Assembly (NCBI GenBank): GCA_041751935.1 | Contig: JBGSIA010000166.1 | Coordinates: 62,001-126,000 of the forward strand | Reading direction: 5' to 3' | Source of the DNA: JBBSJZ01 sp041751935 | GTDB taxonomy: Bacteria; Planctomycetota; Planctomycetia; Pirellulales; Pirellulaceae | Length of the DNA stretch: 64,000 nt | Shown: positions 27,283 to 36,742 of the stretch, piece after piece | Numbering within the stretch: the stretch's first letter is position 1 | How the letters are laid out: each line of letters begins with the position of its first letter | Translations under genes and position numbers: made by a program | The notes under the pieces: model-generated | What the model was told of the DNA's origin: nothing | Database searches by the model: none | Seen by the model: only the letters and a program-made list of their open reading frames with translations

Positions 27283-28749
27283 CTACAAGTTTCCTGAAAC
27301 AAACAACGCGACCAGTGTGATCACGCCAGCAGCGATGAAGTTCAGCAATAACCCGGTGCGAGCCATTTCGTCGGTCCTTAAGCCACCCGCACCAAATACG
27401 ATGACGTTTGGTGCCGTGGCCACTGGCAACATGAATGCACAAGAGCAACTGATCGTGCCAGGAATCATGACCGTGATTGGATCCACGTTGGTTGCAATGG
27501 CCAATTCGCCAAGGATCGGCAACAACAGCGTTGCTGTTGCCGTGCTGCTAGTCAACTCCGTCAAGAATGAAACCAGCAAACACACTGCCAACACGATAGC
27601 CCATACCGGTGCATCCGAAAAAACAGACAGTTCTCGACCGATCACCTGACTTAAACCGGACACTTCAAATCCATCGGCAAGTGCTAACCCACCGCCGAAC
27701 ATGATAAGAATACCCCAGGGAATCTTCGCCGCTGAAGGCCAATCCAATAAACGAACTGTGGGCATATCGACGGCAGCCACCGTTGACAAGGGTACGGTGG
27801 GTAACGGTGCTGCTGAAGACGGATTGTCGCCCAGTCGTTCGCCTGCCGGCATAATGAATAAGCACAGCGAAGCGGCGAGGGCGATTGTTGCGTCACTGAT
27901 CATCTCACCGCTAGGTAGCCACGACGACCAGCCGCCCATAGGTGAGGCGCGAAAGATCCACAAAAGTGCCGTTGCCGCGAACACCAGCATCACACGCACT
28001 TCACTGCTCCGCCATTTCCCAACATCCGGAAGCTCCACTTGCCCGGTGTCCGTCATCGCTCTTGTCAGCCACCACCATATGAAGGGCAACATCACCACGA
28101 CGACCGGAACGCCATAGCTCATCCATTGTCCGAAGGAGACTTGAACGCCAAAGTTTTGTTGAATCATCGACATGAAGATTACGTTGGGCGGTGTGCCGAT
28201 CGGTGTCGCCATACCTCCGACACTGGCTGAATACGCAATTCCCAACAGCAACGGTGTCCGCAGCGATTGATCGTTGACTTGACTCAACACCGCAAGGGCA
28301 ATCGGCAGCATCATCAACGTCGTTGCCGCATTGCTGATCCACATCGACAGCAACGCGGTGGCGAGCATAAAACCGAGGACCAGCCGCTTACCGCCGCGAC
28401 CTCCGACCGCACGAACCATCATCACGGCTACTCGTCGATGAGCGCCGCTACGCTCCATCGCCGCGGAAAGAAAAAAACCGCCCATCAATAGCAAGATCAT
28501 CGTGTGGCCATAGGACGTCGCGACTCGCGAATGCGACAGGATTCCAAATAGAGGAAACGCGACAAACGGGACAAGGCCCACGATCGCAATGTCTAAACAT
28601 TCAAAAAGCCACCATGCCGCACACAACATCGCCACCCACGCACAGAGTGCCGCGTCCAACGATAACCCACTGGCGTAACAAACAGCGGACACGATTGCGG
28701 CAGCGAGCGGCGCGAGCCAGAGCATCATGCGGCGGAGCGAACTGAACAT
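27283..28749 (-). CDS. SLC13/DASS family sodium-coupled anion transporter
   Basis: 488 residues from MFSSLRRMM, about 12 membrane spans. Both clamshell motifs of divalent-anion:sodium symporters are present: SNAATTLMMLPIA in the first half and SSTATATLLLPIL in the second; GTPPNVIF and TAPNVIVFGAG supply the second sodium-site loops. It imports sulfate, phosphate or dicarboxylates. Sulfate release by the sulfatases nearby makes sulfate tempting, but that is inference. A 35-residue Pro/Ser insert around residue 320 is unlike most members. Confidence 0.87.
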   Translation of the reverse strand: MFSSLRRMMLWLAPLAAAIVSAVCYASGLSLDAALCAWVAMLCAAWWLFECLDIAIVGLVPFVAFPLFGILSHSRVATSYGHTMILLLMGGFFLSAAMERSGAHRRVAVMMVRAVGGRGGKRLVLGFMLATALLSMWISNAATTLMMLPIALAVLSQVNDQSLRTPLLLGIAYSASVGGMATPIGTPPNVIFMSMIQQNFGVQVSFGQWMSYGVPVVVVMLPFIWWWLTRAMTDTGQVELPDVGKWRSSEVRVMLVFAATALLWIFRASPMGGWSSWLPSGEMISDATIALAASLCLFIMPAGERLGDNPSSAAPLPTVPLSTVAAVDMPTVRLLDWPSAAKIPWGILIMFGGGLALADGFEVSGLSQVIGRELSVFSDAPVWAIVLAVCLLVSFLTELTSSTATATLLLPILGELAIATNVDPITVMIPGTISCSCAFMLPVATAPNVIVFGAGGLRTDEMARTGLLLNFIAAGVITLVALFVSGNL

Positions 28750-28930
28750 CGACGGACCCGTTGAAAATATTTTGCACAAGCGACAGCTAACACTCTATAC
28801 TGTCCGTGACGACGGCGGGGCTGTGTAAATCGACGGGCACCGAAGAATCCATTGCATTCGCAACCCAGTCACCACTTGAACCGCGTCCACCTTTGGAATG
28901 CATCCCCAGTTTTTCCGAGAGAAAACCATC

Positions 28931-29872
28931 ATGACCAATCGACGTGACTTTTTGTTAGCCAGTTCTGCGGGATTGGGGGTGGCGGCCTTAGCATCCGTGC
29001 ATCCGAATTGTTTGGGTGATGATGCCAAGGGCAAAGGCGAAACAAAACCGTGGTTGCGAAAAACACTGAAGGTGGGCATGGTCAATGTTCCAGGGTCATT
29101 GACGGAGAAGTTTATCGCTTGTAAGCAAGCCGGGTTCGAGGGTATCGAGCTGAACGCTCCGGGCCTGAATGCCGACGAGGCAAACAAGGCGGCGAAGGAA
29201 AGTGGTTTGATTATTGACGGAACGGTCGGCGGGTATCACTGGAAGATTAGACACACTGATCCAAACCCAGACGTTCGAGCCGAAGCAATTCGCAATTTGC
29301 GTCAAGGGATTCAAGCGACTGCCGCGGTCGGTGCCGACACCATGTTGCTTGTGCCCGGTCATGGGCAGGACGGTACGCCAGGGGAGGTTCTTGAGCGAGC
29401 CAAAGTCGCAGTACGAATGGTGTTGCCTGACGCTGAGAAACATGGTGTACGAATCTTAATTGAGAACGTCTGGAACCATTTCATGTACGACCACAATGGC
29501 GACAGCAATCAAACGGCTGATGCTCATGCCGCATTTGTTGACTCCTTTGATTCGCCATGGGTCGGCATGCAGTTCGATCTCGGCAATCACCACAAATACG
29601 GTGATGTGGCTTCCTGGGTGCGGACGCTTGATAAGCGAATCATGAAGCTTGACATCAAGGGCTTTTCACGGAAAAAGGACAAGTTCGTGAAGATCACCGA
29701 AGGTGACATTGATTGGGCCGCGGTTCGGAAAGCACTCGTTGATATTGGTTTCACGGGTTGGTGCGCCGCTGAGGTCGATGGTGGCGATTTGGAACGACTC
29801 AAGGAAGTCAGTGCCAACATGGAAACGGCGCTTCATTGCAGCCAAAGCTTCTCCGCCGTCAAAGCGAGCTGA
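28931..29872 (+). CDS. Tat-exported sugar phosphate isomerase/epimerase-like TIM barrel
   Basis: 313 residues from MTNRRDFLLASS, a twin-arginine signal. The rest is a xylose-isomerase-like TIM barrel (AP endonuclease 2 superfamily): GFEGIELNAPG, a VRILIENVWNHF metal-ligand strand, VGMQFDLGNHHKYG and KLDIKGFS. These exported members are a planctomycete speciality, and probably act on hydroxy-sugars or keto-sugars from degraded polysaccharide. The upstream codons in the same frame do not look coding. It lies 100 bases before a sulfatase gene. Confidence 0.85.
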   Translation: MTNRRDFLLASSAGLGVAALASVHPNCLGDDAKGKGETKPWLRKTLKVGMVNVPGSLTEKFIACKQAGFEGIELNAPGLNADEANKAAKESGLIIDGTVGGYHWKIRHTDPNPDVRAEAIRNLRQGIQATAAVGADTMLLVPGHGQDGTPGEVLERAKVAVRMVLPDAEKHGVRILIENVWNHFMYDHNGDSNQTADAHAAFVDSFDSPWVGMQFDLGNHHKYGDVASWVRTLDKRIMKLDIKGFSRKKDKFVKITEGDIDWAAVRKALVDIGFTGWCAAEVDGGDLERLKEVSANMETALHCSQSFSAVKAS

Positions 29873-29974
29873 GCTCGCGAATCAATTCGTGATCAGCGGC
29901 CTAGTCATCGATAAAGTCCTGCGCAACTGACGTCTGGTCTTCTCCCCTCAAATTTCCTCTCCTGGTGCTCAGTA

Positions 29975-31429
29975 ATGCTACGAATGATCTTGTCCTTTGT
30001 TGGCGTCTGTACAGCCTGTCTCTCCCAGTGTTTCGGAGCAGACCGGCCAAACGTGTTGTTGATTTGCATTGACGACTTGAAGCCAACCATCGGCTGCTTT
30101 GGCGACCGAGTTGCGGTGACTCCGAACATGGATGCGCTGGCGACAAAGGGTGTTCGATTTGATGCGGCGTATTGCAATCAAGCGGTATGTTCTCCTAGTC
30201 GAAATTCGTTGATGACTGGACTCCGCCCGCAATCGATCGGCATCTATGACTTGCCGACCCACTTTCGACTTGCTGCACCCGATGTCACAACGCTGAGTCA
30301 ACACTTCAAGGACAATGGCTACAAAGCAGAAGGGTTAGGGAAAATTTTTCATGTCGGTCATGGCAATATCGATGACCAAGCCTCATGGAGCGTTCCGTCA
30401 TGGCGTCCTAAGGGTCAGTCGTATGTCTTGAAGGAAAGTATTGATCAATTAACCAAAGACAAGTCTGGAAAAACTCGCGGACCAGCGACCGAATCTGCTG
30501 ACGTCAGTGACGAGAGCTACGGCGACGGAAAAATCGCGGATGAAGCAGTGAAACGTCTTGCAGCGGCCAAGGATGCGAATACTCCGTTCTTCATTGCCGT
30601 TGGATTCCTCAAGCCGCATCTGCCGTTCGTTGCACCGAGTAAGTATTGGGCGCTCTACGAACCCGCATCGTTGCCGATGCCTCAAGTTAGTAAGCTGCCC
30701 ACCGGAGCGCCAAGCTACGCGGCAACCAGCTTCGGAGAGCTGAAGAACTACTCCGATATGTCAAGTAACAAGCCGATTGACGAAGCCACCACGCGGCATT
30801 TGATCCATGGATACTATGCCGCGACGAGTTATACCGATGCGCAAATTGGCAAGGTTCTAGCGGCACTGGAGCATCACGGACTCGCGGAGAATACGATTGT
30901 TGTCCTATGGGGTGATCACGGCTGGCACTTGGGTGACCACGGAATGTGGTGCAAACACACAAATTACGAACAAGCGACACGCATTCCAGTTATCGTATCG
31001 GCTCCGAATGCAGCAATGGGAGCGGCCTCCGGTGCATTGATTGAAACCGTCGATATCTATCCCACTTTGTGCGAGTTAGCCGGACTGACTGCGCCCACAA
31101 AGATTGACGGAAAGAGTTTTGCGGCAGCCGTTCGGAATCCAAACTTGGCGGCTCGCCAGTACGTGACGCATGTCTATCCTCGCGGCGACAAACTGGGACG
31201 CGCTATCCGGGATTCACGATATCGAATGGTCGAGTGGAACCAAATTGGTGCAGCAGACAACAACGCAGAAATTGAATTGTATGACTATGAGTCAGATCCG
31301 CTGGAACGAGAGAACGTTGCCGGGGTAAATCCAGACGTAGTCAACATGATGCGAGAGCGTTTGGCGTCACAGCCAGAGGCAAAGCCACAATGGAAGAAAG
31401 CGGCGCGAGAGAAGAAAGCGAAAAAGTAG
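29975..31429 (+). CDS. exported sulfatase, iduronate-2-sulfatase-like
   Basis: 484 residues with a signal peptide (1-22, ending CFGAD). The formylglycine site is Cys72 in CSPSR, followed by NSLMTGLRPQ. Metal ligands are in LLICIDDLKP and WGDHGWHLGDHGMW. It hydrolyses sulfate esters of polysaccharides outside the cytoplasm after Cys is oxidised to formylglycine by a maturase not in this window. It resembles the IDS subfamily (S1_7). The C-terminus ends in a Lys-rich tail (KKAAREKKAKK). Confidence 0.9.
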   Translation: MLRMILSFVGVCTACLSQCFGADRPNVLLICIDDLKPTIGCFGDRVAVTPNMDALATKGVRFDAAYCNQAVCSPSRNSLMTGLRPQSIGIYDLPTHFRLAAPDVTTLSQHFKDNGYKAEGLGKIFHVGHGNIDDQASWSVPSWRPKGQSYVLKESIDQLTKDKSGKTRGPATESADVSDESYGDGKIADEAVKRLAAAKDANTPFFIAVGFLKPHLPFVAPSKYWALYEPASLPMPQVSKLPTGAPSYAATSFGELKNYSDMSSNKPIDEATTRHLIHGYYAATSYTDAQIGKVLAALEHHGLAENTIVVLWGDHGWHLGDHGMWCKHTNYEQATRIPVIVSAPNAAMGAASGALIETVDIYPTLCELAGLTAPTKIDGKSFAAAVRNPNLAARQYVTHVYPRGDKLGRAIRDSRYRMVEWNQIGAADNNAEIELYDYESDPLERENVAGVNPDVVNMMRERLASQPEAKPQWKKAAREKKAKK

Positions 31430-31495
31430 ATCTTGGGTCTTGGGCGAATGCCGTCAACAGGCTGTCCAACGCAGTGTCCGTGGACGCGCTTGTTA

Positions 31496-32641
31496 TCAAT
31501 CACACTCCCAGCGCACAGCGAGAATTCTAGCAATGACCAAGAATATCGCGCCGCTAAGCAACAGTACCGTTAATTGGGGCCACAGTTCCGACACCGGCAA
31601 TTCGCGCCAGAAGACCTTATCGTAACCGTCCAGTGCCCACGCATTGAAGGTCCAAAGTCCGGCCTCACGCAAATTCTCACTCATCACATAACGCGGCACC
31701 ATCGAACCGCCCAACGCACTCATCGCCAGGACCACGATCAACGACAGACCATTGAGCTGACCGCGTGACTTGCACAACGTCGCCAAACACAAACCGAATC
31801 CTGCAGCGGCGGAGGATGTTACGACTGTCATCATCAGGAATCCATCCATGTGGCTGAGCAAATCGACTCCGAACACAATTTGTCCCCAAACAAACATTAG
31901 CGTAACTTGGACGATTCCGACGCCGCTGAGGTAGAACCATTTGCCGACCAGCAACTGGTCCATGGTGAGTCGGGTCGATAGTAAACGATCCAATGTTTGG
32001 CTCTCGCGTTCTTCGAGTAATGCGCCGCCGCCACCGGTTGCGCCAAAGAGCAAGAACATCACGGCGATCCCAGCTGCATACATGCTGACGACTGGATTCG
32101 TTTTGTTCTCACCCATAATGTCCAACACCGTGACGGTTGGCACAGTGGGAATTGGACTTGGTGGTGCGATCATATGATGGGAATCTGGCAAGTTGTTGGG
32201 ATCTCGATCGTGCAGTGACATCGCCATCGCGCGGCTGAGCAACGCGGTGACGACTTGACCGGCGACTTGGTCTGACGCGTCAGCCAAAAGATCGGCGTTG
32301 ATTCGGTTGTTCTCACCGTGCAGGACAATGGCCATCGTGGCGATACCGCGGCGGACCATTTCGGAAGCAGCGCTGCGTGAAACTGCCTCGTCGTCGCGGT
32401 CACGCACAAACCTCAAGCTGGGACACTCTCGCAATGATTCAATGATTTTAGCGCTATCCGCGTTGGTCGCCTCGTCCACAGCAATAACTTTGATTTTCGG
32501 AATGATACTGCTACTTTGCCCACCACCAAATATCACGGCGAAGATACTAAAGAAGGCAATCGGCACTAGGAATGTCAGTATCAATTCGAGGCGATTGTGA
32601 AACAGCCGTCGGACGCTGGTAAAGATAACGGTCCAAATCAT
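31496..32641 (-). CDS. ABC-2 type exporter permease
   Basis: 381 residues. One N-terminal span (ELILTFLVPIAFFSIF) is followed by an extracytoplasmic domain of ~170 residues and then five C-terminal spans (AAGIAVMFLLFG and so on), the usual YhhJ/DrrB-like layout. The motif LLEERESQTLDRLLSTRLTM is the cytosolic coupling helix of ABC-2 permeases. It ends up 9 bases downstream of the cognate ATPase gene. The cargo is unknown; drugs, lipids or polysaccharide are all possible. Confidence 0.87.
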   Translation of the reverse strand: MIWTVIFTSVRRLFHNRLELILTFLVPIAFFSIFAVIFGGGQSSSIIPKIKVIAVDEATNADSAKIIESLRECPSLRFVRDRDDEAVSRSAASEMVRRGIATMAIVLHGENNRINADLLADASDQVAGQVVTALLSRAMAMSLHDRDPNNLPDSHHMIAPPSPIPTVPTVTVLDIMGENKTNPVVSMYAAGIAVMFLLFGATGGGGALLEERESQTLDRLLSTRLTMDQLLVGKWFYLSGVGIVQVTLMFVWGQIVFGVDLLSHMDGFLMMTVVTSSAAAGFGLCLATLCKSRGQLNGLSLIVVLAMSALGGSMVPRYVMSENLREAGLWTFNAWALDGYDKVFWRELPVSELWPQLTVLLLSGAIFLVIARILAVRWECD

Positions 32642-32650
32642 GATCTTGGT

Positions 32651-33622
32651 TCAGTCTCTCAATTCTCGCCCGGTCAAGTGCAGGAACACATGATGCAGCG
32701 ATGGCGAGTCAACTTGCACGTCCGCGATCCCATATCCGAAGTCGTGGACCGTCGTGATCAAACTGGGCAATTGGCTGGCTACGTCATCAATTCGCAGCTG
32801 GATGCTTTGCTCGCCGCATATTCCCATCGTAGAGTCGCGGGACGTCGTTGAGGTCAAATTCGGCAGCGGTGCGGCGAGCGGACGATCGATACGTAGCGTT
32901 ACCATGCGCGAGCGGCCAATCGTCTCGTCGACCAGCTGCGAAAAAGTACCTTTGGCAACGACTCGACCTTTGTCAACGATCACGATTCGATCGGTTCTCG
33001 CCTGGGCTTCGTCCAAATGATGCGTCGTCAGTAGAATCGATGTGCCGTCACTGTTGAGTTCATCGAGCATCGAAAAAATGCGTTCCCGGCTTTGGGGATC
33101 GACACCGACGGTAGGCTCGTCCAAAAGCAGCACGCTTGGCGAGTGCATGACGCCACAAGCGAGATTGACTCGCCGTTTCATGCCGCCGGAAAACGTGCCC
33201 ACCAGTTCCCCCGCTCGATCTTGTAAGCCTGTCCACTGCAGAGCCCAATCTATCCGATCTCGCAATTCGCGCCGACGCAGTCCATAAAATCGTCCGAAAG
33301 CCGATAGATTTTCTCTCGTGGTCAGGTCGCGATAAACCGCAATCTCTTGTGGGACCAATCCCAGCATATCGCGAACTCCGGCCAGCGAAATCGGTGCGCC
33401 TTCGACGTGAATTGATCCAGAGTCGGGACGAGTTCTCCCCGATAAACAGCGAATAAGCGTTGTTTTCCCTGCACCGTTGGGCCCCAGAAGAGCCAATCGC
33501 TCACCCGCACCCAGAGTGAATGTGACGTTCGCGAGCGCGGTCAAGTCACCGAATGACTTGCACAGCTCGTGAATTTCCATCCTGGGTGGGGCGCGTCGGA
33601 TCACAGGGCAAGATTCTTTCAT
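32651..33622 (-). CDS. ABC-2 type exporter ATP-binding protein
   Basis: 323 residues. Walker A GPNGAGKTT is at 47-55, the signature FSGGMKRR and Walker B LLLDEPTVGVD follow, and LLTTHHLDEA contains the switch His. The C-terminal ~100 residues are an accessory beta domain as in DrrA/NatA-type proteins. Starting at MEIHELCKSF (33580) would remove 14 residues and is equally plausible. It is the first gene of the pair with the permease downstream. Confidence 0.9.
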   Translation of the reverse strand: MKESCPVIRRAPPRMEIHELCKSFGDLTALANVTFTLGAGERLALLGPNGAGKTTLIRCLSGRTRPDSGSIHVEGAPISLAGVRDMLGLVPQEIAVYRDLTTRENLSAFGRFYGLRRRELRDRIDWALQWTGLQDRAGELVGTFSGGMKRRVNLACGVMHSPSVLLLDEPTVGVDPQSRERIFSMLDELNSDGTSILLTTHHLDEAQARTDRIVIVDKGRVVAKGTFSQLVDETIGRSRMVTLRIDRPLAAPLPNLTSTTSRDSTMGICGEQSIQLRIDDVASQLPSLITTVHDFGYGIADVQVDSPSLHHVFLHLTGRELRD

Positions 33623-33758
33623 CGTGCAACGATTTGGGGCATCCTTACACGTGGTGGAATACTGTAAAGTTGAACTCAGGTCGAGGGTTGTTCTTTTATT
33701 TCAATTTCATCGCCCTCTATCTAAAATACTTTTCAACTTATTTTCTCGAGCGAGTTTC

Positions 33759-34376
33759 ATGCAACTGACTGACGAAACAAGTTTAAGCCAAGCAAACGAA
33801 TCTCCCTCCAGATGGGGGCACTACCAAGGGCTCTGGAAAGACAATCACGGTAATCTAATCCTTGCCGTGACTGGGGCGATCTTCGCAGTTGGCTTGGGAA
33901 TGATCGCTTATCGCCAAAATAAATTTGTGCCACCGCGTTTCCCCGACGCGCGCATCATTCAGAGTTCTAAACCCGAATTGGTGAATTTGGCCAGTGGCCT
34001 CGCGATTCCGGCTGCTGAGGCAATAAAGATTCATGTCAGTGGTGCAGTGAGTAATAACGGCTCGATACTCCTGGCGGTTTATGTCTCCGAAGAGGGATTC
34101 AATGTCGTCGAGAAAGCAAAGCTTCGAGCACGACAAGTGTTGACCAATAACGAGGCTGTGTTCACGTTCCGCCGCGAAGAGTTTCCTGCAAAGTTTGCAA
34201 TTGCTGCGTTTCATGACGAAAACGACGATGCAGAGTTGAACCGGAATCCCATTGGTATCCCGATAGAACGTTACGGATTCTCCAATGATGCTCGCGCTAC
34301 AATCGCGGCACCGAATTTCACGGATGCTGCCATGGAAAAGCCTGATTCTGGATCGATTGATTTGTATATTCGCTGA
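33759..34376 (+). CDS. DUF2141 membrane-anchored protein
   Basis: 205 residues from MQLTDETSLS; the codons upstream to 33624 lie in the promoter-like AT-rich stretch and are unlikely to be coding. One membrane span (about 30-50, ILAVTGAIFAVGLGMIAY) is followed by a DUF2141 domain: IKIHVSGAVSNNGSILLAVY, FAIAAFHDENDDAELNRNPIG and YGFSNDA are its hallmarks. The domain is small, beta-rich and extracytoplasmic, of unknown function. Monocistronic. Confidence 0.82.
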   Translation: MQLTDETSLSQANESPSRWGHYQGLWKDNHGNLILAVTGAIFAVGLGMIAYRQNKFVPPRFPDARIIQSSKPELVNLASGLAIPAAEAIKIHVSGAVSNNGSILLAVYVSEEGFNVVEKAKLRARQVLTNNEAVFTFRREEFPAKFAIAAFHDENDDAELNRNPIGIPIERYGFSNDARATIAAPNFTDAAMEKPDSGSIDLYIR

Positions 34377-34507
34377 ATGGTTACCCTCTCCAAGGCCAAG
34401 CCACCTTTTCGGATTCAAACCCCTTTGTGGATTACCTACTAAACGTAGCCTCGAAGTTCGAATCCGGCGTTTTAGTTGATAGCCAACTCACATGATGGAA
34501 GCTCTCG

Positions 34508-36010
34508 ATGTTCCCTGTAAATTTGCTTGAACCTTTGCGATTCTTGTTGGTCGCCTTTTCAATTTGGTTCGTCGCTGAACCAGGAATTGCCCAGACCGAG
34601 CGTCCGAATATTTTGTTCATTGCCGTCGATGACTTGCGGCCCCAACTGCATTGTTACGGCGTGGAGCACGTGCACTCGCCGAACATTGATCGACTGGCGA
34701 AAAGCGGATTGATGTTCAATCGAGCGTTCTGCATGGTTCCGACCTGCGGTGCGTCGAGAGCCAGTTTGATGACCAGCATTCGCCCTGCACCAAGTCGCTT
34801 TGTGACGCACCTCGCTTATGCCGAGAAAGACGCACCAGGAATCACGACACTCAACACGGTGCTCAAACAAAACGGCTACTACACCATCTCCAACGGAAAA
34901 GTGCTTCACCATCCCGAAGACAGTTCGATCGGTTGGTCCGAACCCGCATGGCGACCTGGACAGCCAGGAGTCGGCGTGCCGGAAAAGCAAACTCCGAAGA
35001 AGGGCGAACCGAACAAGTCCAAGGTCTCCGGTAAAGCAAAGGCCCCTGGTAATGCAAAAGCAACTGGCAAGGCGAAGGACCCGGAGAAGGAACGTGGAGC
35101 GCCATTCGCGATCTCACCGCTTTCCGATGATGAACTCGGCGATGGCCAAGTTGCTCTCAAAACGATCGCGGACTTACAACGCTTGAAGGCGATGGACCAG
35201 CCGTTTTTCCTCGCCGCTGGCTTTTTCAAACCGCATTTGCCATTCATTGCACCGGAGAAGTACTGGGATCTTTACCCCGCTCGAAGCATCAAGCTTCCGG
35301 AAAATCATCATCGCCCCGAGAACGCCCCCGACGAGGCAATCCACAATTCCGGTGAACTGCGCGCTTATCAGGGCGTACCAAAACAGGGGCGGTTGCCTGA
35401 CGAATTAGCGTTGAACCTGATCCGTGGTTACCACGCTTGTGTCAGCTTCACCGACGCGCAAATTGGCCGCGTGCTGGACGAGCTGCAGCGACTTGATCTT
35501 GCCAAGAATACGATCGTTATCCTTTGGGGCGATCACGGTTGGAACCTCGCCGAGCATACACTGTGGTGCAAACACAGTTGTTTCGAGACGTCGATGCGAG
35601 TGCCGCTGATCATCCACGCGCCAGGGTACGAAGGTGGCCAGAAAACCGAGGCGTTGACTGAGTTGATCGATATTTATCCAACGCTTTGCGAACTCGCCGG
35701 AATACCGATCCCCGAGCATGTCGACGGCCGTAGTTTCGTGCCGCTGATGAAGGACCCGACACAGCCTTGGAAGGATCAAGCTATCGGTCGATTTATGGCA
35801 GGCGACACGATTCGCACCGACGAATTTCGATTTACCGAGTATTCACGTCGTGTTTCCGAGCCGTTCGCCAGGATGTTGTACAACCATCACAGCGATGGTG
35901 CGGAAAACTTCAACGTGAGTGAACAACCGGAACAAGCGACAATTGTCGAGGAACTGGCCGAGCGTCTGCGTGCGGGCAAGGGTAAAGACGAATCGCTCAC
36001 GAAACAATGA
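34508..36010 (+). CDS. exported sulfatase with a Lys/Ala-rich insert
   Basis: 500 residues with a signal peptide (about 1-29). The formylglycine site is Cys80 in CGASR, which fits [CS]-x-[PA]-x-R. PNILFIAVDDLRP and WGDHGWNLAEHTLW give metal ligands. It is an iduronate/choline-sulfatase-like enzyme of sulfatase class S1. About residues 160-198 hold an insert of repeating GKAKxx units, which reads as a flexible positively charged loop. With the SLC13 transporter and the other sulfatase it fits breakdown of sulfated polysaccharide; the neighbouring genes do not form one operon. Confidence 0.9.
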   Translation: MFPVNLLEPLRFLLVAFSIWFVAEPGIAQTERPNILFIAVDDLRPQLHCYGVEHVHSPNIDRLAKSGLMFNRAFCMVPTCGASRASLMTSIRPAPSRFVTHLAYAEKDAPGITTLNTVLKQNGYYTISNGKVLHHPEDSSIGWSEPAWRPGQPGVGVPEKQTPKKGEPNKSKVSGKAKAPGNAKATGKAKDPEKERGAPFAISPLSDDELGDGQVALKTIADLQRLKAMDQPFFLAAGFFKPHLPFIAPEKYWDLYPARSIKLPENHHRPENAPDEAIHNSGELRAYQGVPKQGRLPDELALNLIRGYHACVSFTDAQIGRVLDELQRLDLAKNTIVILWGDHGWNLAEHTLWCKHSCFETSMRVPLIIHAPGYEGGQKTEALTELIDIYPTLCELAGIPIPEHVDGRSFVPLMKDPTQPWKDQAIGRFMAGDTIRTDEFRFTEYSRRVSEPFARMLYNHHSDGAENFNVSEQPEQATIVEELAERLRAGKGKDESLTKQ

Positions 36011-36022
36011 ACTCGTTCCGCG

Positions 36023-36742
36023 TCATTCCAACGCAGCGATACGACTGGCTGCGTATTGCTGAGTCAAATCCATCAGTTGGTCATTCGATCCTAGGTTGCT
36101 GCTTAGATTTGAGGCCAAGATCAATTCATAGGCTTGGCGGCTTTGTTTCTGGTTGCGGCCTTGCCAACGGAGTTCCTGGCCGCGAGCTTCAGTGAGGTAG
36201 GTGAGCAGTATTCGGTGTTCGTGTTTCAACTTAACCAATTCCGTTCCACCAGCTTGTTCGTAGAGCGAGACGAGTTCGTCGAAGGTAACGGCAGTTTGCT
36301 CCTCTGTCGCCCGGGATTTGGAGTCGGTGGTCAACATCCAGGTACAAAGCAACAGGCAGCAAGCGATGACACCCGCCTGTATTGCCATTTGTTTTCTTGA
36401 GCCGAGCAGGTCGCTGCCATCATCAATAATCGAGTCCGGCTTAACCACGTGACGTAGCGAGGCACTGACGCTTCGGGTCAGTTGGATAGTCGTGCCATCA
36501 CGCCATTCGGTGATTTGGCCCGGCGCGAGAGGCTCGCGGCCGATGTAAACGGAGTAAGAATTGCAATTCTCCACGAACACTACGCCTCCGCTGCATTCTA
36601 ATGCAAGGGCACGTGGCGCTACTTCACGATGTCGGATAGCGATTGATCCGTTTGGATCACTTCCGACTTGATGTTTCCCTTCGCTAAGTTCTGCCTGTGC
36701 GATAGGACCAGAAGAATCGGCAAACAATACTTCAAAACTCAT
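36023..36742 (-). CDS. FHA-like domain membrane protein at the end of the tad operon
   Basis: 239 residues; the ATG at 36742 is preceded by a good ribosome site (gagaggga), which favours it over the longer frame to 36799. Residues 1-100 resemble an FHA domain (EGKHQVGSDPNGSIAI), but the canonical Arg of the GR motif is Ser and the SxxH site reads APRA, so phosphothreonine binding is unlikely. A span at about 118-138 follows, and then a helical C-terminal part. It overlaps tadC by four bases (ATGA). Confidence 0.7.
   Translation of the reverse strand: MSFEVLFADSSGPIAQAELSEGKHQVGSDPNGSIAIRHREVAPRALALECSGGVVFVENCNSYSVYIGREPLAPGQITEWRDGTTIQLTRSVSASLRHVVKPDSIIDDGSDLLGSRKQMAIQAGVIACCLLLCTWMLTTDSKSRATEEQTAVTFDELVSLYEQAGGTELVKLKHEHRILLTYLTEARGQELRWQGRNQKQSRQAYELILASNLSSNLGSNDQLMDLTQQYAASRIAALE

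Noticed and set aside
34456..34465. gttcgaatcc, which looks like a tRNA T-loop
   Set aside because: No matching acceptor, D or anticodon stems can be folded around it.
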